A stretch of 15,318 nt of DNA from Bacteroidia bacterium (lineage in GTDB: Bacteria; Bacteroidota; Bacteroidia; Bacteroidales; CAJPTX01): assembly GCA_905373625.1 (NCBI GenBank), contig CAJPTS010000025.1, forward strand, positions 1-15,318. The letters run 5' to 3'. The notes under the pieces are model-generated. The model saw only the letters and a list, made by a program, of their open reading frames with translations, was not told where the DNA came from and made no database searches. Every line of letters starts with the position of its first letter. Within the stretch, counting starts at the first letter, position 1. Position numbers and translations under genes: made by a program. This document shows positions 7,845-15,266 of this stretch, piece by piece.

Positions 7845-10187
7845 ATGCTTAGTAGACACGCAGTCCTACATCGCACGGCTGAGGTACTACTTTTTGTAGT
7901 AGTATTATTCTCTCTTAGTTGTTCTACGCTTAAGCGGATCTCGCCAGAGAATCGGCTCTTGGATAAGGTAACCATAGAGGCGACGGATGCGGGTGCAGAC
8001 TTGGAAGAAGACGATCTGAGACGTTACATCCGCCAGCAGCCTAATACGAAACTTTTTGGCTTGTATCGGTTTAATCTGTGGCTCTACAATCTCGGGAAAG
8101 AAGGAAAAGAAACGGGGATAAGCGGCTGGCTGCACCGTATAGGCGAAGCTCCTGTACTCTACCGTGAAGATTTAACGCTTCGTACGGTGCAAAATATGCG
8201 CATCTATCTGGAGAGTAGAGGCTTTTATCATGCCGAAGTCAATTATGAGACCCGAGATGTGGGAAAGAAAAAGCGCCGTGTGAAGTATCTTATATCCTAT
8301 AATACGCCCACGCTGATAGATAGCATAAGTGCGGAAATAAGAGATACGACGGTTGAAAAGCTCTATAAGGCGAATCTTAAAGAGACGTTATTGCATAGTT
8401 CAAAACGGCTCGATGTAAAGACTCTCGAGGGCGAAAGATCACGGTTGGAACACCTCTTTCGGAATCATGGTTACTATAATCTCACGGCAGATCAGATTGG
8501 TTACCGAGTAGATACGATAGGTACCCCCTACAAGGCTCGCCTGACACTCCGCCTACCATCAGATACTACTAACCTGCATAAAAGTCCGCTTTTTCGCCGC
8601 TACATCTTAGATACCATACGTATTTTTACCAAGTATGACCCATTACAACCCAAAACGGCGGATGCTCGCGTGTTGGATCAACGTACACAAGATGGGCTCT
8701 ATTTTTACTACGACTCTCGTGCAGGGATACGCCTCCCAGTGCTCGCCCCGCTACTTCTTATCAGACAGGATTCGCTATTACGAATCTCGCAGATAAACAA
8801 ATCTCAGCAAAATCTACTGGGCTTGGGGCTATACCAAACTGCGTCTTTTACTTTCCGTGAGTCTATTAGTCCTCTTCGGACATATGGGCGAGACTCAGTG
8901 CCGCATTTCTACCCTATCAATTGCGACGTACGCCTCTCACGCGTAAAATTACAAGGCTATCAAATAGAAGGTATGCTCACCACATCGGGGTCTTTAGGTA
9001 CTGAGGGTAGTTTAACTTACCGACACCGTAATCTTTTTTACGGTGCAGAGCAGCTCGAAATACAGTTCCGCGCGCAAGCTGAAGCTATACTGAAGAAAAC
9101 AGCTATTGGTTTCAAGACAGCACTAGAAATTGGTTTACACACCTCGCTTACACTGCCGCGATTTTTATTGCCACTAAAAGGTAATGAGTTTGTGCGCCGT
9201 TATTCGCCTACAACGCGCTTCCTGTTATCTTATAATTTCCAGCGCCGCCCCTACTATCGTCGCTCAGTCGTATCGGGTTTTATGTCTTATAATTGGAAGG
9301 GAAGCACCAACACGTCGCATTCTATAGTGCCCTTGGAGGTAGACGTGGTAAAAATCTTTGCCATAGATCCTGCATTTGCGCAGCGCATACGTCAGACCTA
9401 CTTAGCGAACTCGTATATAAGCCAGCTCATCGCATTGCTGAGTTACAGTTTCTCTTATGCAAATAGTACGACCAATAGTCGTTTCTCTACGACGCTGTTT
9501 AAGGTGAATCTCGAGACGGCGGGAAATCTCCTACGCTATTCTAGTAAGTGGCTTAAAAGACCGACGACGGATGGTGTATACAGTCTGTTTGATCTCCCTT
9601 TTGCGCAGTATGTACGGGGCGATGTAAACTACTCTGTACTCTTCCGCACAAATCGCTACGTCTCGTTGGCAAGCCGAATCTTTGTGGGAGTGGGTTATCC
9701 TTACGGTAATTCGCAGGCTCTGCCGTTTGAAAAACGTTATTACGAAGGGGGAGCAAATGGCGTCCGTGCATGGCATGCGCGCGATTTAGGACCAGGATCG
9801 TATCAGGAAAAGCAATTCACCTTTCCTAACCAGACGGGAGATCTGAAATTGGAATTTAACCTTGAGTACCGCACGTGGCTTTTCTGGAAATTTGAAACGG
9901 CGTTATTCCTAGATATGGGCAATATCTGGGCTATTAAGCGTGCCGATGAGCGCCCTGGGGCGGTCTTTGCTTGGGATCGCTTTTATAAAGAGATTGCGAT
10001 GGGGTATGGCATAGGTTTACGCCTAAACCTCGGCTTCTTTTTGGTTCGGTTAGATACGGGAGTGAAACTGCATGATCCCGCAGTCTCGCAATCTGCCGAC
10101 ACGAAATCCTATCATTGGATTCCTTTCGAGCGAGATTATCAAGCCAACGACATAGTATTCCATTTCGGCGTCGGCTATCCGTTCTAA
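7845..10187 (+). CDS. TamL-like outer-membrane assembly lipoprotein (BamA/TamA, Omp85 superfamily)
   Basis: This is predicted to be an outer-membrane barrel of the Omp85 superfamily that inserts or moves proteins at the outer membrane, the Bacteroidetes TamA counterpart (TamL). It has 780 residues from the ATG at 7845. Upstream in-frame codons are open but lack a signal sequence. Residues 1-25 are a lipoprotein signal (FVVVLFSLS) with the acylated Cys26 followed by S-T-L-K. POTRA-like regions fill about 37-330 (LRTVQNMRIYLESRGFYHAE; LRNHGYYN-like repeats). The C-terminal barrel has the conserved lid-loop motif GGANGVRAWHARDLGPGSY (635-653), and the protein ends in an aromatic-rich strand closing with Phe (FGVGYPF). 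A TamB partner would be expected elsewhere; none is in this window. Distinguishing TamL from a BamA paralogue rests on the lipobox. Confidence 0.88.
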   Translation: MLSRHAVLHRTAEVLLFVVVLFSLSCSTLKRISPENRLLDKVTIEATDAGADLEEDDLRRYIRQQPNTKLFGLYRFNLWLYNLGKEGKETGISGWLHRIGEAPVLYREDLTLRTVQNMRIYLESRGFYHAEVNYETRDVGKKKRRVKYLISYNTPTLIDSISAEIRDTTVEKLYKANLKETLLHSSKRLDVKTLEGERSRLEHLFRNHGYYNLTADQIGYRVDTIGTPYKARLTLRLPSDTTNLHKSPLFRRYILDTIRIFTKYDPLQPKTADARVLDQRTQDGLYFYYDSRAGIRLPVLAPLLLIRQDSLLRISQINKSQQNLLGLGLYQTASFTFRESISPLRTYGRDSVPHFYPINCDVRLSRVKLQGYQIEGMLTTSGSLGTEGSLTYRHRNLFYGAEQLEIQFRAQAEAILKKTAIGFKTALEIGLHTSLTLPRFLLPLKGNEFVRRYSPTTRFLLSYNFQRRPYYRRSVVSGFMSYNWKGSTNTSHSIVPLEVDVVKIFAIDPAFAQRIRQTYLANSYISQLIALLSYSFSYANSTTNSRFSTTLFKVNLETAGNLLRYSSKWLKRPTTDGVYSLFDLPFAQYVRGDVNYSVLFRTNRYVSLASRIFVGVGYPYGNSQALPFEKRYYEGGANGVRAWHARDLGPGSYQEKQFTFPNQTGDLKLEFNLEYRTWLFWKFETALFLDMGNIWAIKRADERPGAVFAWDRFYKEIAMGYGIGLRLNLGFFLVRLDTGVKLHDPAVSQSADTKSYHWIPFERDYQANDIVFHFGVGYPF

Positions 10188-10321
10188 GTCAAAGAGGTCG
10201 AAATGTGTAGAGGAAAATAAAGAATACCAACCAGACGAATTAAGGTAAACTAGAAGCAACGAAATCCCTTATCTTGGGGCTTAATTGGTCAACCGATCGT
10301 CAGTAAACGACAACCGAATAT
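10188..10321. other. Convergent intergenic gap with an imperfect inverted repeat
   Basis: This gap lies between the 3' ends of the TamL-like gene and ddl. GAC-g-AATTAAG (10234-10244) can pair with CTTAATT-g-GTC (10280-10290), with one G-G mismatch and a 35-nt interior that contains a small CCC/GGG hairpin. CAACCGA occurs twice, at 10290-10296 and 10311-10317. A bidirectional terminator is possible but there is no strong GC stem. I see no gene here. Confidence 0.3.
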
Positions 10322-11302
10322 TTACCCGCGCAGGGCGTCTAGTAGTTCTGTGAGAACGTCGGGCATGGTACGCCCCATAGCTTTAACCTGCTTGGGTATT
10401 ATACTCTCCGCTGTAAGCCCAGGGCATGTATTTATCTCGAGGAAATAGGGTACGCCATCGTATAAGATATAGTCTGCACGTGCCATACCGCGACAGCCAA
10501 GACGCGTATAGGCGGCAGCCGTGTACTGCTGTACTAGTTGCGATGTAGGAAGCGGGATACGCGCTGGGACTATCTCTTGCGAAGAGCCGTCGTACTTGGT
10601 CTTAAAGTCAAAGAATTCAGACGGCGATATTATCTCTGCCACGGGGAAAGAGATCTGTCGTGCCCCTATCTGTACCATCCCAGAAGACAGTTCCGTTCCA
10701 GGACAGAATTTCTCTAGCATTATGTCAGAAGAGAGCTCAAAAACGGAAAGTGCTGCCTTATGCAACTCATTTGCATTGTGTACCTTAACCACCCCGACAC
10801 TGCTTCCGTTATCATTCGGCTTTAGGAAGAGCGGGAAGCCGATCTCGCGGATCACCTGTTCGAGATCCAAATCTTCAAATCGTTTTATATCAATGGAAGG
10901 CAAGAGGGGTACTACGCCTTGTAGATGGCGCTTGCAGGCACTTTTGTGAAATGAGATGGCCTGTGTAAATGTCCCCCCAGATGTGAAAGGGATTTGCATT
11001 AGCTCTAGGTAGCCTTGTAAAAGTCCGTTCTCGCCAGGCGTTCCGTGCGTAGTGATAAAAGCGATATCTAACGGGAGAGAACCGTCGGGTAATGGGAGTG
11101 AGAAGGTGTTTTTATCGACTTGTAAATTGCGCCCATCGGGCAACGTATAGATCCAACTCGCGCCTTGCACATCAATTATATAGGCGTTGTACTCTGTTTC
11201 AGAGAACCAGATTTGCAATTGCTCGGCACTTAAAAGCGAGATCACGCGCTCTTGGGACATACCGCCCGCTAAAATGGCAACATTCTTACCCTTTCTTATC
11301 AT
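10322..11302 (-). CDS. ddl: D-alanine--D-alanine ligase
   Basis: This cytoplasmic ATP-grasp enzyme joins two D-alanines for the peptidoglycan stem peptide. It has 326 residues from the ATG at 11302; a GTG two codons upstream is also possible. The N-terminal substrate motif is GGMSQERVISLLSA (13-26), with Glu18 matching the D-Ala-contacting Glu. HGTPGENG (86-93) is followed by QGYLELMQIPFTSGG. The ATP-binding part shows FPLFLKP (156-162) and NGSSVGVV (165-172). The metal-binding end has RADYILYDG (275-283) and FLEINTCPG (287-296; Glu289, Asn291). Tyr237 in KYDGSSQEIVPA supports D-Ala-D-Ala rather than D-Ala-D-lactate (VanA-type) specificity. A promoter-like TAATTTTG lies 23 nt upstream. It follows mnmH in the same direction across a 208-bp gap, so separate expression is likely. 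Confidence 0.95.
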   Translation of the reverse strand: MIRKGKNVAILAGGMSQERVISLLSAEQLQIWFSETEYNAYIIDVQGASWIYTLPDGRNLQVDKNTFSLPLPDGSLPLDIAFITTHGTPGENGLLQGYLELMQIPFTSGGTFTQAISFHKSACKRHLQGVVPLLPSIDIKRFEDLDLEQVIREIGFPLFLKPNDNGSSVGVVKVHNANELHKAALSVFELSSDIMLEKFCPGTELSSGMVQIGARQISFPVAEIISPSEFFDFKTKYDGSSQEIVPARIPLPTSQLVQQYTAAAYTRLGCRGMARADYILYDGVPYFLEINTCPGLTAESIIPKQVKAMGRTMPDVLTELLDALRG

Positions 11303-11325
11303 CTCCACAAGCTTGTTACAAGGCG

Positions 11326-11333
11326 CAAAATTA
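11326..11333 (-). promoter_or_regulatory. Bacteroidetes -7 promoter element for ddl
   Basis: On the - strand this reads TAATTTTG, an exact match to TAnnTTTG. It ends 23 nt before the ddl ATG (11302). A TTTA at 11352-11355, 18 nt upstream, resembles the -33 TTTG box with one mismatch. Confidence 0.55.
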
Positions 11334-11510
11334 AGAACTATTGTTATTCGGTAAAGGGGAAATTATATAGCCCCCAGCTGCACAATGGCGTCATAATATA
11401 CTTGTTGCAATGTCTTGTACTGCTCTACCCATTAGGGTCTGTAGGAGAACTAATTGTAGAACAAGAGGGAACAATTTCTTTCCACGTGGAACAAAAGAGG
11501 TGAATATCAA
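11334..11510. other. mnmH-ddl intergenic region
   Basis: This is most of the 208-bp gap between the mnmH stop and the ddl start. It contains the parS-like palindrome (11478-11493) and possibly the -33 box of ddl near 11352. No start-to-stop ORF of useful size is present. A - strand frame ending at 11363-11365 reads QYKTLQQVYYDAIVQLGAI without any ATG, and could be chance or a gene remnant. Confidence 0.45.
11478..11493. promoter_or_regulatory. parS-like ParB-binding palindrome
   Basis: CTTTCCACGTGGAACA matches the bacterial parS consensus TGTTNCACGTGNAACA at 14 of 16 positions, missing only the first two. The inner 12 bases (11480-11491, TTCCACGTGGAA) are a perfect palindrome. It lies in non-coding DNA 32 bp beyond the mnmH stop. 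ParB/Spo0J binds such sites to load itself on DNA for chromosome segregation. Assignment rests on the motif alone. Confidence 0.5.
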
Positions 11511-12530
11511 TTATTTCAGTTGTGAGAGGATTTGCTCTGCCACCTCTCGAGGATCGGTAGAGATGGGGTTAATGGTCAGGAGTCTTGTTTTTGCCGATGT
11601 TAAGCTGTAACGATACCGTTTATCGTAGTATGCGAGTACAGATTCCACTGCGCGCGCTAGCTCGCCTTCACGGATGTTACGAATACACTCGTTCGCATTG
11701 TCTCCCCCAAGTCTTTTCCTAATCTTCTCTACACAAGTGACTAATGCTTCGGGGGGATAGCTTGCGTAAAGTCGTAAGAGCCTTTCTAATCGTGCCTGTG
11801 GATCGGTTTCTAAGACTACACGGGGGGCTGCCGACATTTGCTCGTACCAAGCATTGGGAATAAGTACTTTGCCGATGTTTTTGCTCTCGTCCTCAAGCCA
11901 AAGACGTTTTTGTGGGGAACATGCCTGTAACAAGAGCGCCAATTCGTTTTCAAACTGCTCGGTACTTGGTTGAGCCGACTCGCCCAACCAGCCAAATGCA
12001 GATCCTTTATGATGCGCAAGCCCTTCCAAATCGACCACCTGCTCTCCTAACTTTTGCAACTCGGCTAGGACTTCTGTTTTCCCCGCTCCCGTCATCCCCG
12101 CAAGAATTAAGAGGCTATACGGTTGTGCAAAACGGGCTAATACCTCATTTCTGTAGCTCTTGTAACCGCCATCTAAAACATAAGGCGTAACGCCAGACTG
12201 CGCTACTAACCATGCTACACTTTCCGAGCGCATACCACCTCGCCAGCAATGCAGCCGCACTGCGCCATGCACTGCATGCGAAAGCACCTCCGTGCGTAAA
12301 GAATCTAAGCGATCGTTGAGGTCTTCAAAGCCTCGTGCAATAGCCGCCTCTCTGCCAACTTGGGTATAAAGAGTTCCTATTTCCGCTCGTACGGAATCGC
12401 TAAACAACGGGACATTTACAGCATCAGGAATATGTGCATGCGAGTATTCGGCTGGCGAGCGGACATCTACTATACGTCCAGCTCCTTGTAAGTTCAAAAA
12501 TGCTGATACACTGACTCGCAGAGAATGCAT
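11511..12530 (-). CDS. mnmH: tRNA 2-selenouridine synthase
   Basis: MnmH (SelU, YbbB) replaces the 2-thio group of the wobble uridine in certain tRNAs with selenium, through a geranylated intermediate, using selenophosphate made by SelD. The protein has 339 residues. The N-terminal rhodanese domain (about 8-130) begins with RIVDVRSPAEYSHAHIPDAV (19-38) and holds the catalytic Cys95 in HCWRGGMRSES, typical of SelU. A P-loop ATPase-like domain follows, with Walker A GMTGAGKT (145-152) and the family block DLEGLAHHKGSAFG (167-180). The start at 12530 comes 6 bp after the stop of the beta-helix lipoprotein, so the two are almost certainly co-transcribed. selD is not in the window. The family assignment is secure; whether selenation happens depends on selD being present in the genome. 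Confidence 0.93.
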   Translation of the reverse strand: MHSLRVSVSAFLNLQGAGRIVDVRSPAEYSHAHIPDAVNVPLFSDSVRAEIGTLYTQVGREAAIARGFEDLNDRLDSLRTEVLSHAVHGAVRLHCWRGGMRSESVAWLVAQSGVTPYVLDGGYKSYRNEVLARFAQPYSLLILAGMTGAGKTEVLAELQKLGEQVVDLEGLAHHKGSAFGWLGESAQPSTEQFENELALLLQACSPQKRLWLEDESKNIGKVLIPNAWYEQMSAAPRVVLETDPQARLERLLRLYASYPPEALVTCVEKIRKRLGGDNANECIRNIREGELARAVESVLAYYDKRYRYSLTSAKTRLLTINPISTDPREVAEQILSQLK

Positions 12531-12536
12531 ATTTGA

Positions 12537-13952
12537 CTAATCTCTGAGGTTCTCCTCCTCTACGCGAAAGACTAAAGCTCCTCGATCTACTTTACCATCT
12601 TGTCCTAGACGCTTACGCCCTTTCAGATCGTACAATGTCTCTGCATCGGGCTTAACTACTAGTCCCGTACCGCGTGCTGGACTTGTTGATTTTAGTTCAA
12701 CATTTAGTTGGGCTGGCTTTTCTAACAACGGGTCGTCGTATATAATTTTCTCCCAACGTTCGGATGGCGCGGGGCGATTTTTAGTCCATTTGAAGATCGA
12801 ATGGCTAGCATTTACAGCATCTAACGTTGCACTTCCCGTTGCGCGGACTTCGTCAGAATAAGCGCCCCAAATAATAGAATTGACCACGCTGAGCATATTT
12901 TCGCTCCCCTCGGGTGGCGTATCTAAGAGAATGAGACTTGCGCGTCTCGCTTGTCCAAAACGCGTATCGCCAGTTAATGTGCAGAAGTCCATAGATACTT
13001 GTGCTCCGCGTAATGAGATTGCAGAGCCTGAATTTTGTGCAAGAATACAGCCCGACATCTGAAGTTTTGTATTACGAAGCGCGATAGCATCTCGGCTACA
13101 GCCCGAGATAATCACGTTCTCGAGAGTAGTACTTGCCGTGGGACTGTCTGTACGTATTGCCGTCACAGCAGAGCGGAAGGTGGCATTGCGGATGATATGC
13201 GGTCCACTTTCTGGCATAAGAAGAAGACCTTGCCACTGACCTGGAGTGTACTTATAAGCAGAATCGAGGCGAGTGCCAGCAAAAAGAACACGGCGCTCTA
13301 TTGTGCCTTCCACCAGCAATTTACCATGAACGGTGAGCGAGGCATTGGGACGGAAATAAAGCGAGGTCCCAGGCAGTATTCGCAATGTTGCCCCTTTAGC
13401 AACAACCACGGGCTTCGTAATAATTAGAGCCGAGGCGTTCGACCATTCTGTATCTTGGTCAATCGTACTGCCATGAATGTCCTTATGCGGGAGTCCCCAA
13501 GCCTCAAGGCTTAAGTGTTTCTTTGCTTGGTTGGTTATAGCCACCTCGATCTCGTCAGAGAGTAAAAAAGAATTGCCTCCTTGTTGCGGAGGACGCAGCC
13601 TAATTACTAGGGTCAGACTATCGTGTGCATCAATACGGAGATTCGTCTTTTCATACGTAGCTGCGCCATCAACAAGTAGAGAGAAGGGGCTTTTTTCTCC
13701 TCCCTGTAAGGTTATGCGTTCAAGACGTACGGGCAAACTACTCTTGTTATAAATTCGCAAGAGTTGGGTAGGCGATACCTCTGCTGAGAAAACACTATCA
13801 AACCGCACCGTATCGTGCGAGAATGAAATATTTGATGGGGTTGCCAAAGACTCTTTCTCTTCTGTACAACTTTGACAGACGGTGAAGCCAAGACAGGCAA
13901 AAAATAAGAGCCTACAGGAGAGACCCCATAAGCTCATTTTATAATTCTTCAT
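12537..13952 (-). CDS. Lipoprotein with an N-terminal Hydin-like domain and right-handed beta-helix
   Basis: The function is not recognised. The protein has 471 residues, with a lipoprotein signal peptide ending at Cys29 (VCQSC), followed by T-E-E-K-E. Acidic residues after the lipid Cys resemble the surface-export signal described for Bacteroidetes lipoproteins, so surface exposure is inferred. Residues about 40-155 look like an Ig-like ASPM/SPD-2/Hydin-type domain (LLRIYNKSSLPVRLERITLQ). Residues about 185-390 form a right-handed parallel beta-helix with PbH1-like turns (HIIRNATFRSAVTAI, TLENVIISGCSRDAIALRN, LQMSGCILAQNSGSAISLRG). The C-terminus (DLKGRKR...DGKVDRGALVF, 442-463) matches the closing motif of many beta-helix surface proteins. 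I see no obvious polysaccharide-lyase active site. It sits 32 bp after the DUF3127 gene and 6 bp before mnmH. ATG at 13937 (residue 6) is an alternative start. Confidence 0.8.
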   Translation of the reverse strand: MKNYKMSLWGLSCRLLFFACLGFTVCQSCTEEKESLATPSNISFSHDTVRFDSVFSAEVSPTQLLRIYNKSSLPVRLERITLQGGEKSPFSLLVDGAATYEKTNLRIDAHDSLTLVIRLRPPQQGGNSFLLSDEIEVAITNQAKKHLSLEAWGLPHKDIHGSTIDQDTEWSNASALIITKPVVVAKGATLRILPGTSLYFRPNASLTVHGKLLVEGTIERRVLFAGTRLDSAYKYTPGQWQGLLLMPESGPHIIRNATFRSAVTAIRTDSPTASTTLENVIISGCSRDAIALRNTKLQMSGCILAQNSGSAISLRGAQVSMDFCTLTGDTRFGQARRASLILLDTPPEGSENMLSVVNSIIWGAYSDEVRATGSATLDAVNASHSIFKWTKNRPAPSERWEKIIYDDPLLEKPAQLNVELKSTSPARGTGLVVKPDAETLYDLKGRKRLGQDGKVDRGALVFRVEEENLRD

Positions 13953-13984
13953 TTTTACAGGCGTTTTAGCGAATGCCTACATAA

Positions 13985-14425
13985 CTAAAAAGGAAGGTCA
14001 TTTTCGGGCATCGCATCAAATTCATCTCGTTCTGTGGGTGCGGGCGGAGTATCTTGCGTAGGATTAGCATCTGGCTGCATAGGCTGCTGATCTATAACTC
14101 CGATTGTACTAGGACGGTCTGCCTCGTTATTGCTTCCAGTCCCAACCACTATACGCCAAGCGCGTAAACTCGTATACCAACGCCCATTAAATTCGCGCGA
14201 TGACGGATCAAAAGAGATGGTTAACATGTCGCCTATCTGAAGCGAGGCAACAGTATTAACCTGATCTCCCCACACGTCAAAGCAAACCATTGTGGCATAA
14301 GAGCCGCGCATCATCTCTACAACAATACTTTGGCGCTGCCAACGCCCATTTCGTCCCTCGCCCTCCTGTTTCGGGAGCACAGAAACGAGCTTACCTTCTA
14401 TAACAAGTACTGTATTTTCTGGCAT
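13985..14425 (-). CDS. DUF3127 OB-fold-like protein with SSB-like C-terminal tip
   Basis: This is a member of the Bacteroidetes DUF3127 family, with 146 residues. The conserved domain (about 6-95) has IEGKLVSVLPKQEGEGRNG (9-27), VCFDVWGDQVN (47-57), LQIGDMLTISFDPSSREFNG (62-81) and RWYTSLRAWRI (82-92). The beta-strand pattern suggests an OB-like barrel. A Pro/Gln/Asp-rich flexible tail (about 96-134) follows, and the protein ends EFDAMPENDLPF. That last segment strongly resembles the C-terminal tip of single-stranded DNA-binding proteins (E. coli SSB ends DDDIPF), which recruits repair and replication partners. A role in nucleic-acid binding is inferred, not shown. It lies 2 bp after the FKBP stop and is surely in the same operon. 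No signal peptide, so cytoplasmic. Confidence 0.85.
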   Translation of the reverse strand: MPENTVLVIEGKLVSVLPKQEGEGRNGRWQRQSIVVEMMRGSYATMVCFDVWGDQVNTVASLQIGDMLTISFDPSSREFNGRWYTSLRAWRIVVGTGSNNEADRPSTIGVIDQQPMQPDANPTQDTPPAPTERDEFDAMPENDLPF

Positions 14426-14427
14426 CG

Positions 14428-15204
14428 TTATTTTGTCTGAGCTGCTTTAGACTCCATCTTCTTCGTGTACTCTTCGACGTCAGCGGGAGTCATAACTTTT
14501 ACTAACTCAACGTCGAAAATCAGCGTCGCATTTGCTGGAACTTGATCACGCCCACGTGCGCCGTAAGCCAGTTCTGCGGGGATGTACAGCGTAGCTTTAG
14601 TGCCTTGTTTCAACTTGGGTATACCAATAGTCCATCCTTGGATGACACGATGGAGATCTATCAATACAGGTTCTTCACCGTTAGAGTCAAACTCCTCTCC
14701 GTTGATAAAGCGCGCTTTATAGTTCATAAGAACCGAGCTGCTATCAGTTGGTTGTACGCCATCGCCTTCCTCAATAATCTTGTAGTGGAGTCCCGATGAG
14801 TCTCTCTGTACACCTTCTTGTTTTGCAATGGAATCAAAGAAACGTTTACCCGCTGCACTGTTCGCTGTAGCAATGGCGTCCATCCGCGTCATCATATAGT
14901 TCCGCATGAGTTCTTGGATCTCTTCGTCCGTCATGTTCGGCGTTTTCTTTACCGCGTCCTCTAGCCCACGCTTAAACTCATCGTATTCTAGTTTAATTTC
15001 TTCGTGTGCAATATACTGACCCGCAGAAAGCCCTAATGCATAGCTCAATTTCTTGTAATCGTAGTTTTTAAGAGCCTCTGCCGCAGCATTTCCTGACGTT
15101 CCTGAAGTCACCTCCTGTGCTTTCTTGTCATTGCACCCCACTAATAGGCTGCTTGCTACCAAAACAAGAGTAACTAAACCAAAAACTCTGGACATACGAT
15201 TCAT
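14428..15204 (-). CDS. FKBP-type peptidyl-prolyl cis-trans isomerase lipoprotein (FkpA/Mip-like)
   Basis: This envelope foldase speeds cis-trans isomerisation of prolyl bonds in exported proteins. It has 258 residues. The lipoprotein signal ends in LLVGC with acylated Cys24. An N-terminal dimerisation domain (about 45-130: KLSYALGLSAGQYIA, FFDSIAKQEGVQ) leads into the FKBP domain (about 138-240). Active-site residues map to FKBP12: Tyr162 (MNYKARF), Asp173 (EFDSNGE), Val187-Ile188 and Trp191 (HRVIQGWTIGIPKLKQG), and Tyr214 (AELAYGARG). VPANATLIFDVELVKV closes the fold. The domain order matches Mip/FkpA. It is the first protein gene of a - strand run (DUF3127, beta-helix lipoprotein, mnmH). 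A near-consensus -7 box lies 20 nt upstream. ATG at 15195 (residue 4) is an alternative start. Confidence 0.94.
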   Translation of the reverse strand: MNRMSRVFGLVTLVLVASSLLVGCNDKKAQEVTSGTSGNAAAEALKNYDYKKLSYALGLSAGQYIAHEEIKLEYDEFKRGLEDAVKKTPNMTDEEIQELMRNYMMTRMDAIATANSAAGKRFFDSIAKQEGVQRDSSGLHYKIIEEGDGVQPTDSSSVLMNYKARFINGEEFDSNGEEPVLIDLHRVIQGWTIGIPKLKQGTKATLYIPAELAYGARGRDQVPANATLIFDVELVKVMTPADVEEYTKKMESKAAQTK

Positions 15205-15224
15205 CTGACCAACTTCCCTTCTTT

Positions 15225-15232
15225 CAATTTTA
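15225..15232 (-). promoter_or_regulatory. Candidate -7 element for the FKBP operon
   Basis: On the - strand this reads TAAAATTG, one mismatch from TAnnTTTG. It ends 20 nt before the ATG at 15204, a spacing like that of the ddl element. No TTTG is visible at -33. Transcription from the upstream tRNA could instead read through. Confidence 0.35.
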
Positions 15233-15247
15233 GCATATCACCTAACA

Positions 15248-15260
15248 GTCGCCTCGCGAC
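15248..15260 (-). terminator. Short hairpin just downstream of the tRNA
   Basis: GTCGC and GCGAC (15248-15252, 15256-15260) form a perfect 5-bp stem with a 3-nt loop, 6 bp past the tRNA 3' end. On the - strand it is followed by TGTTAGG, a poor U tract. It may be a weak terminator or a processing structure. Confidence 0.3.
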
Positions 15261-15266
15261 AGGTTG

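Noticed and set aside
10290..10317. CAACCGA direct repeat as a CRISPR or binding-site array
   Set aside because: Only two 7-base copies 21 bp apart, with no further units.
10521..10949. 142-codon + strand ORF inside ddl
   Set aside because: It is the longest shadow, but ddl on the - strand has all ligase motifs across exactly this stretch.
13035..13427. 130-codon + strand ORF opposite the beta-helix lipoprotein
   Set aside because: No recognisable domain, and the - strand protein has consistent beta-helix repeats here.
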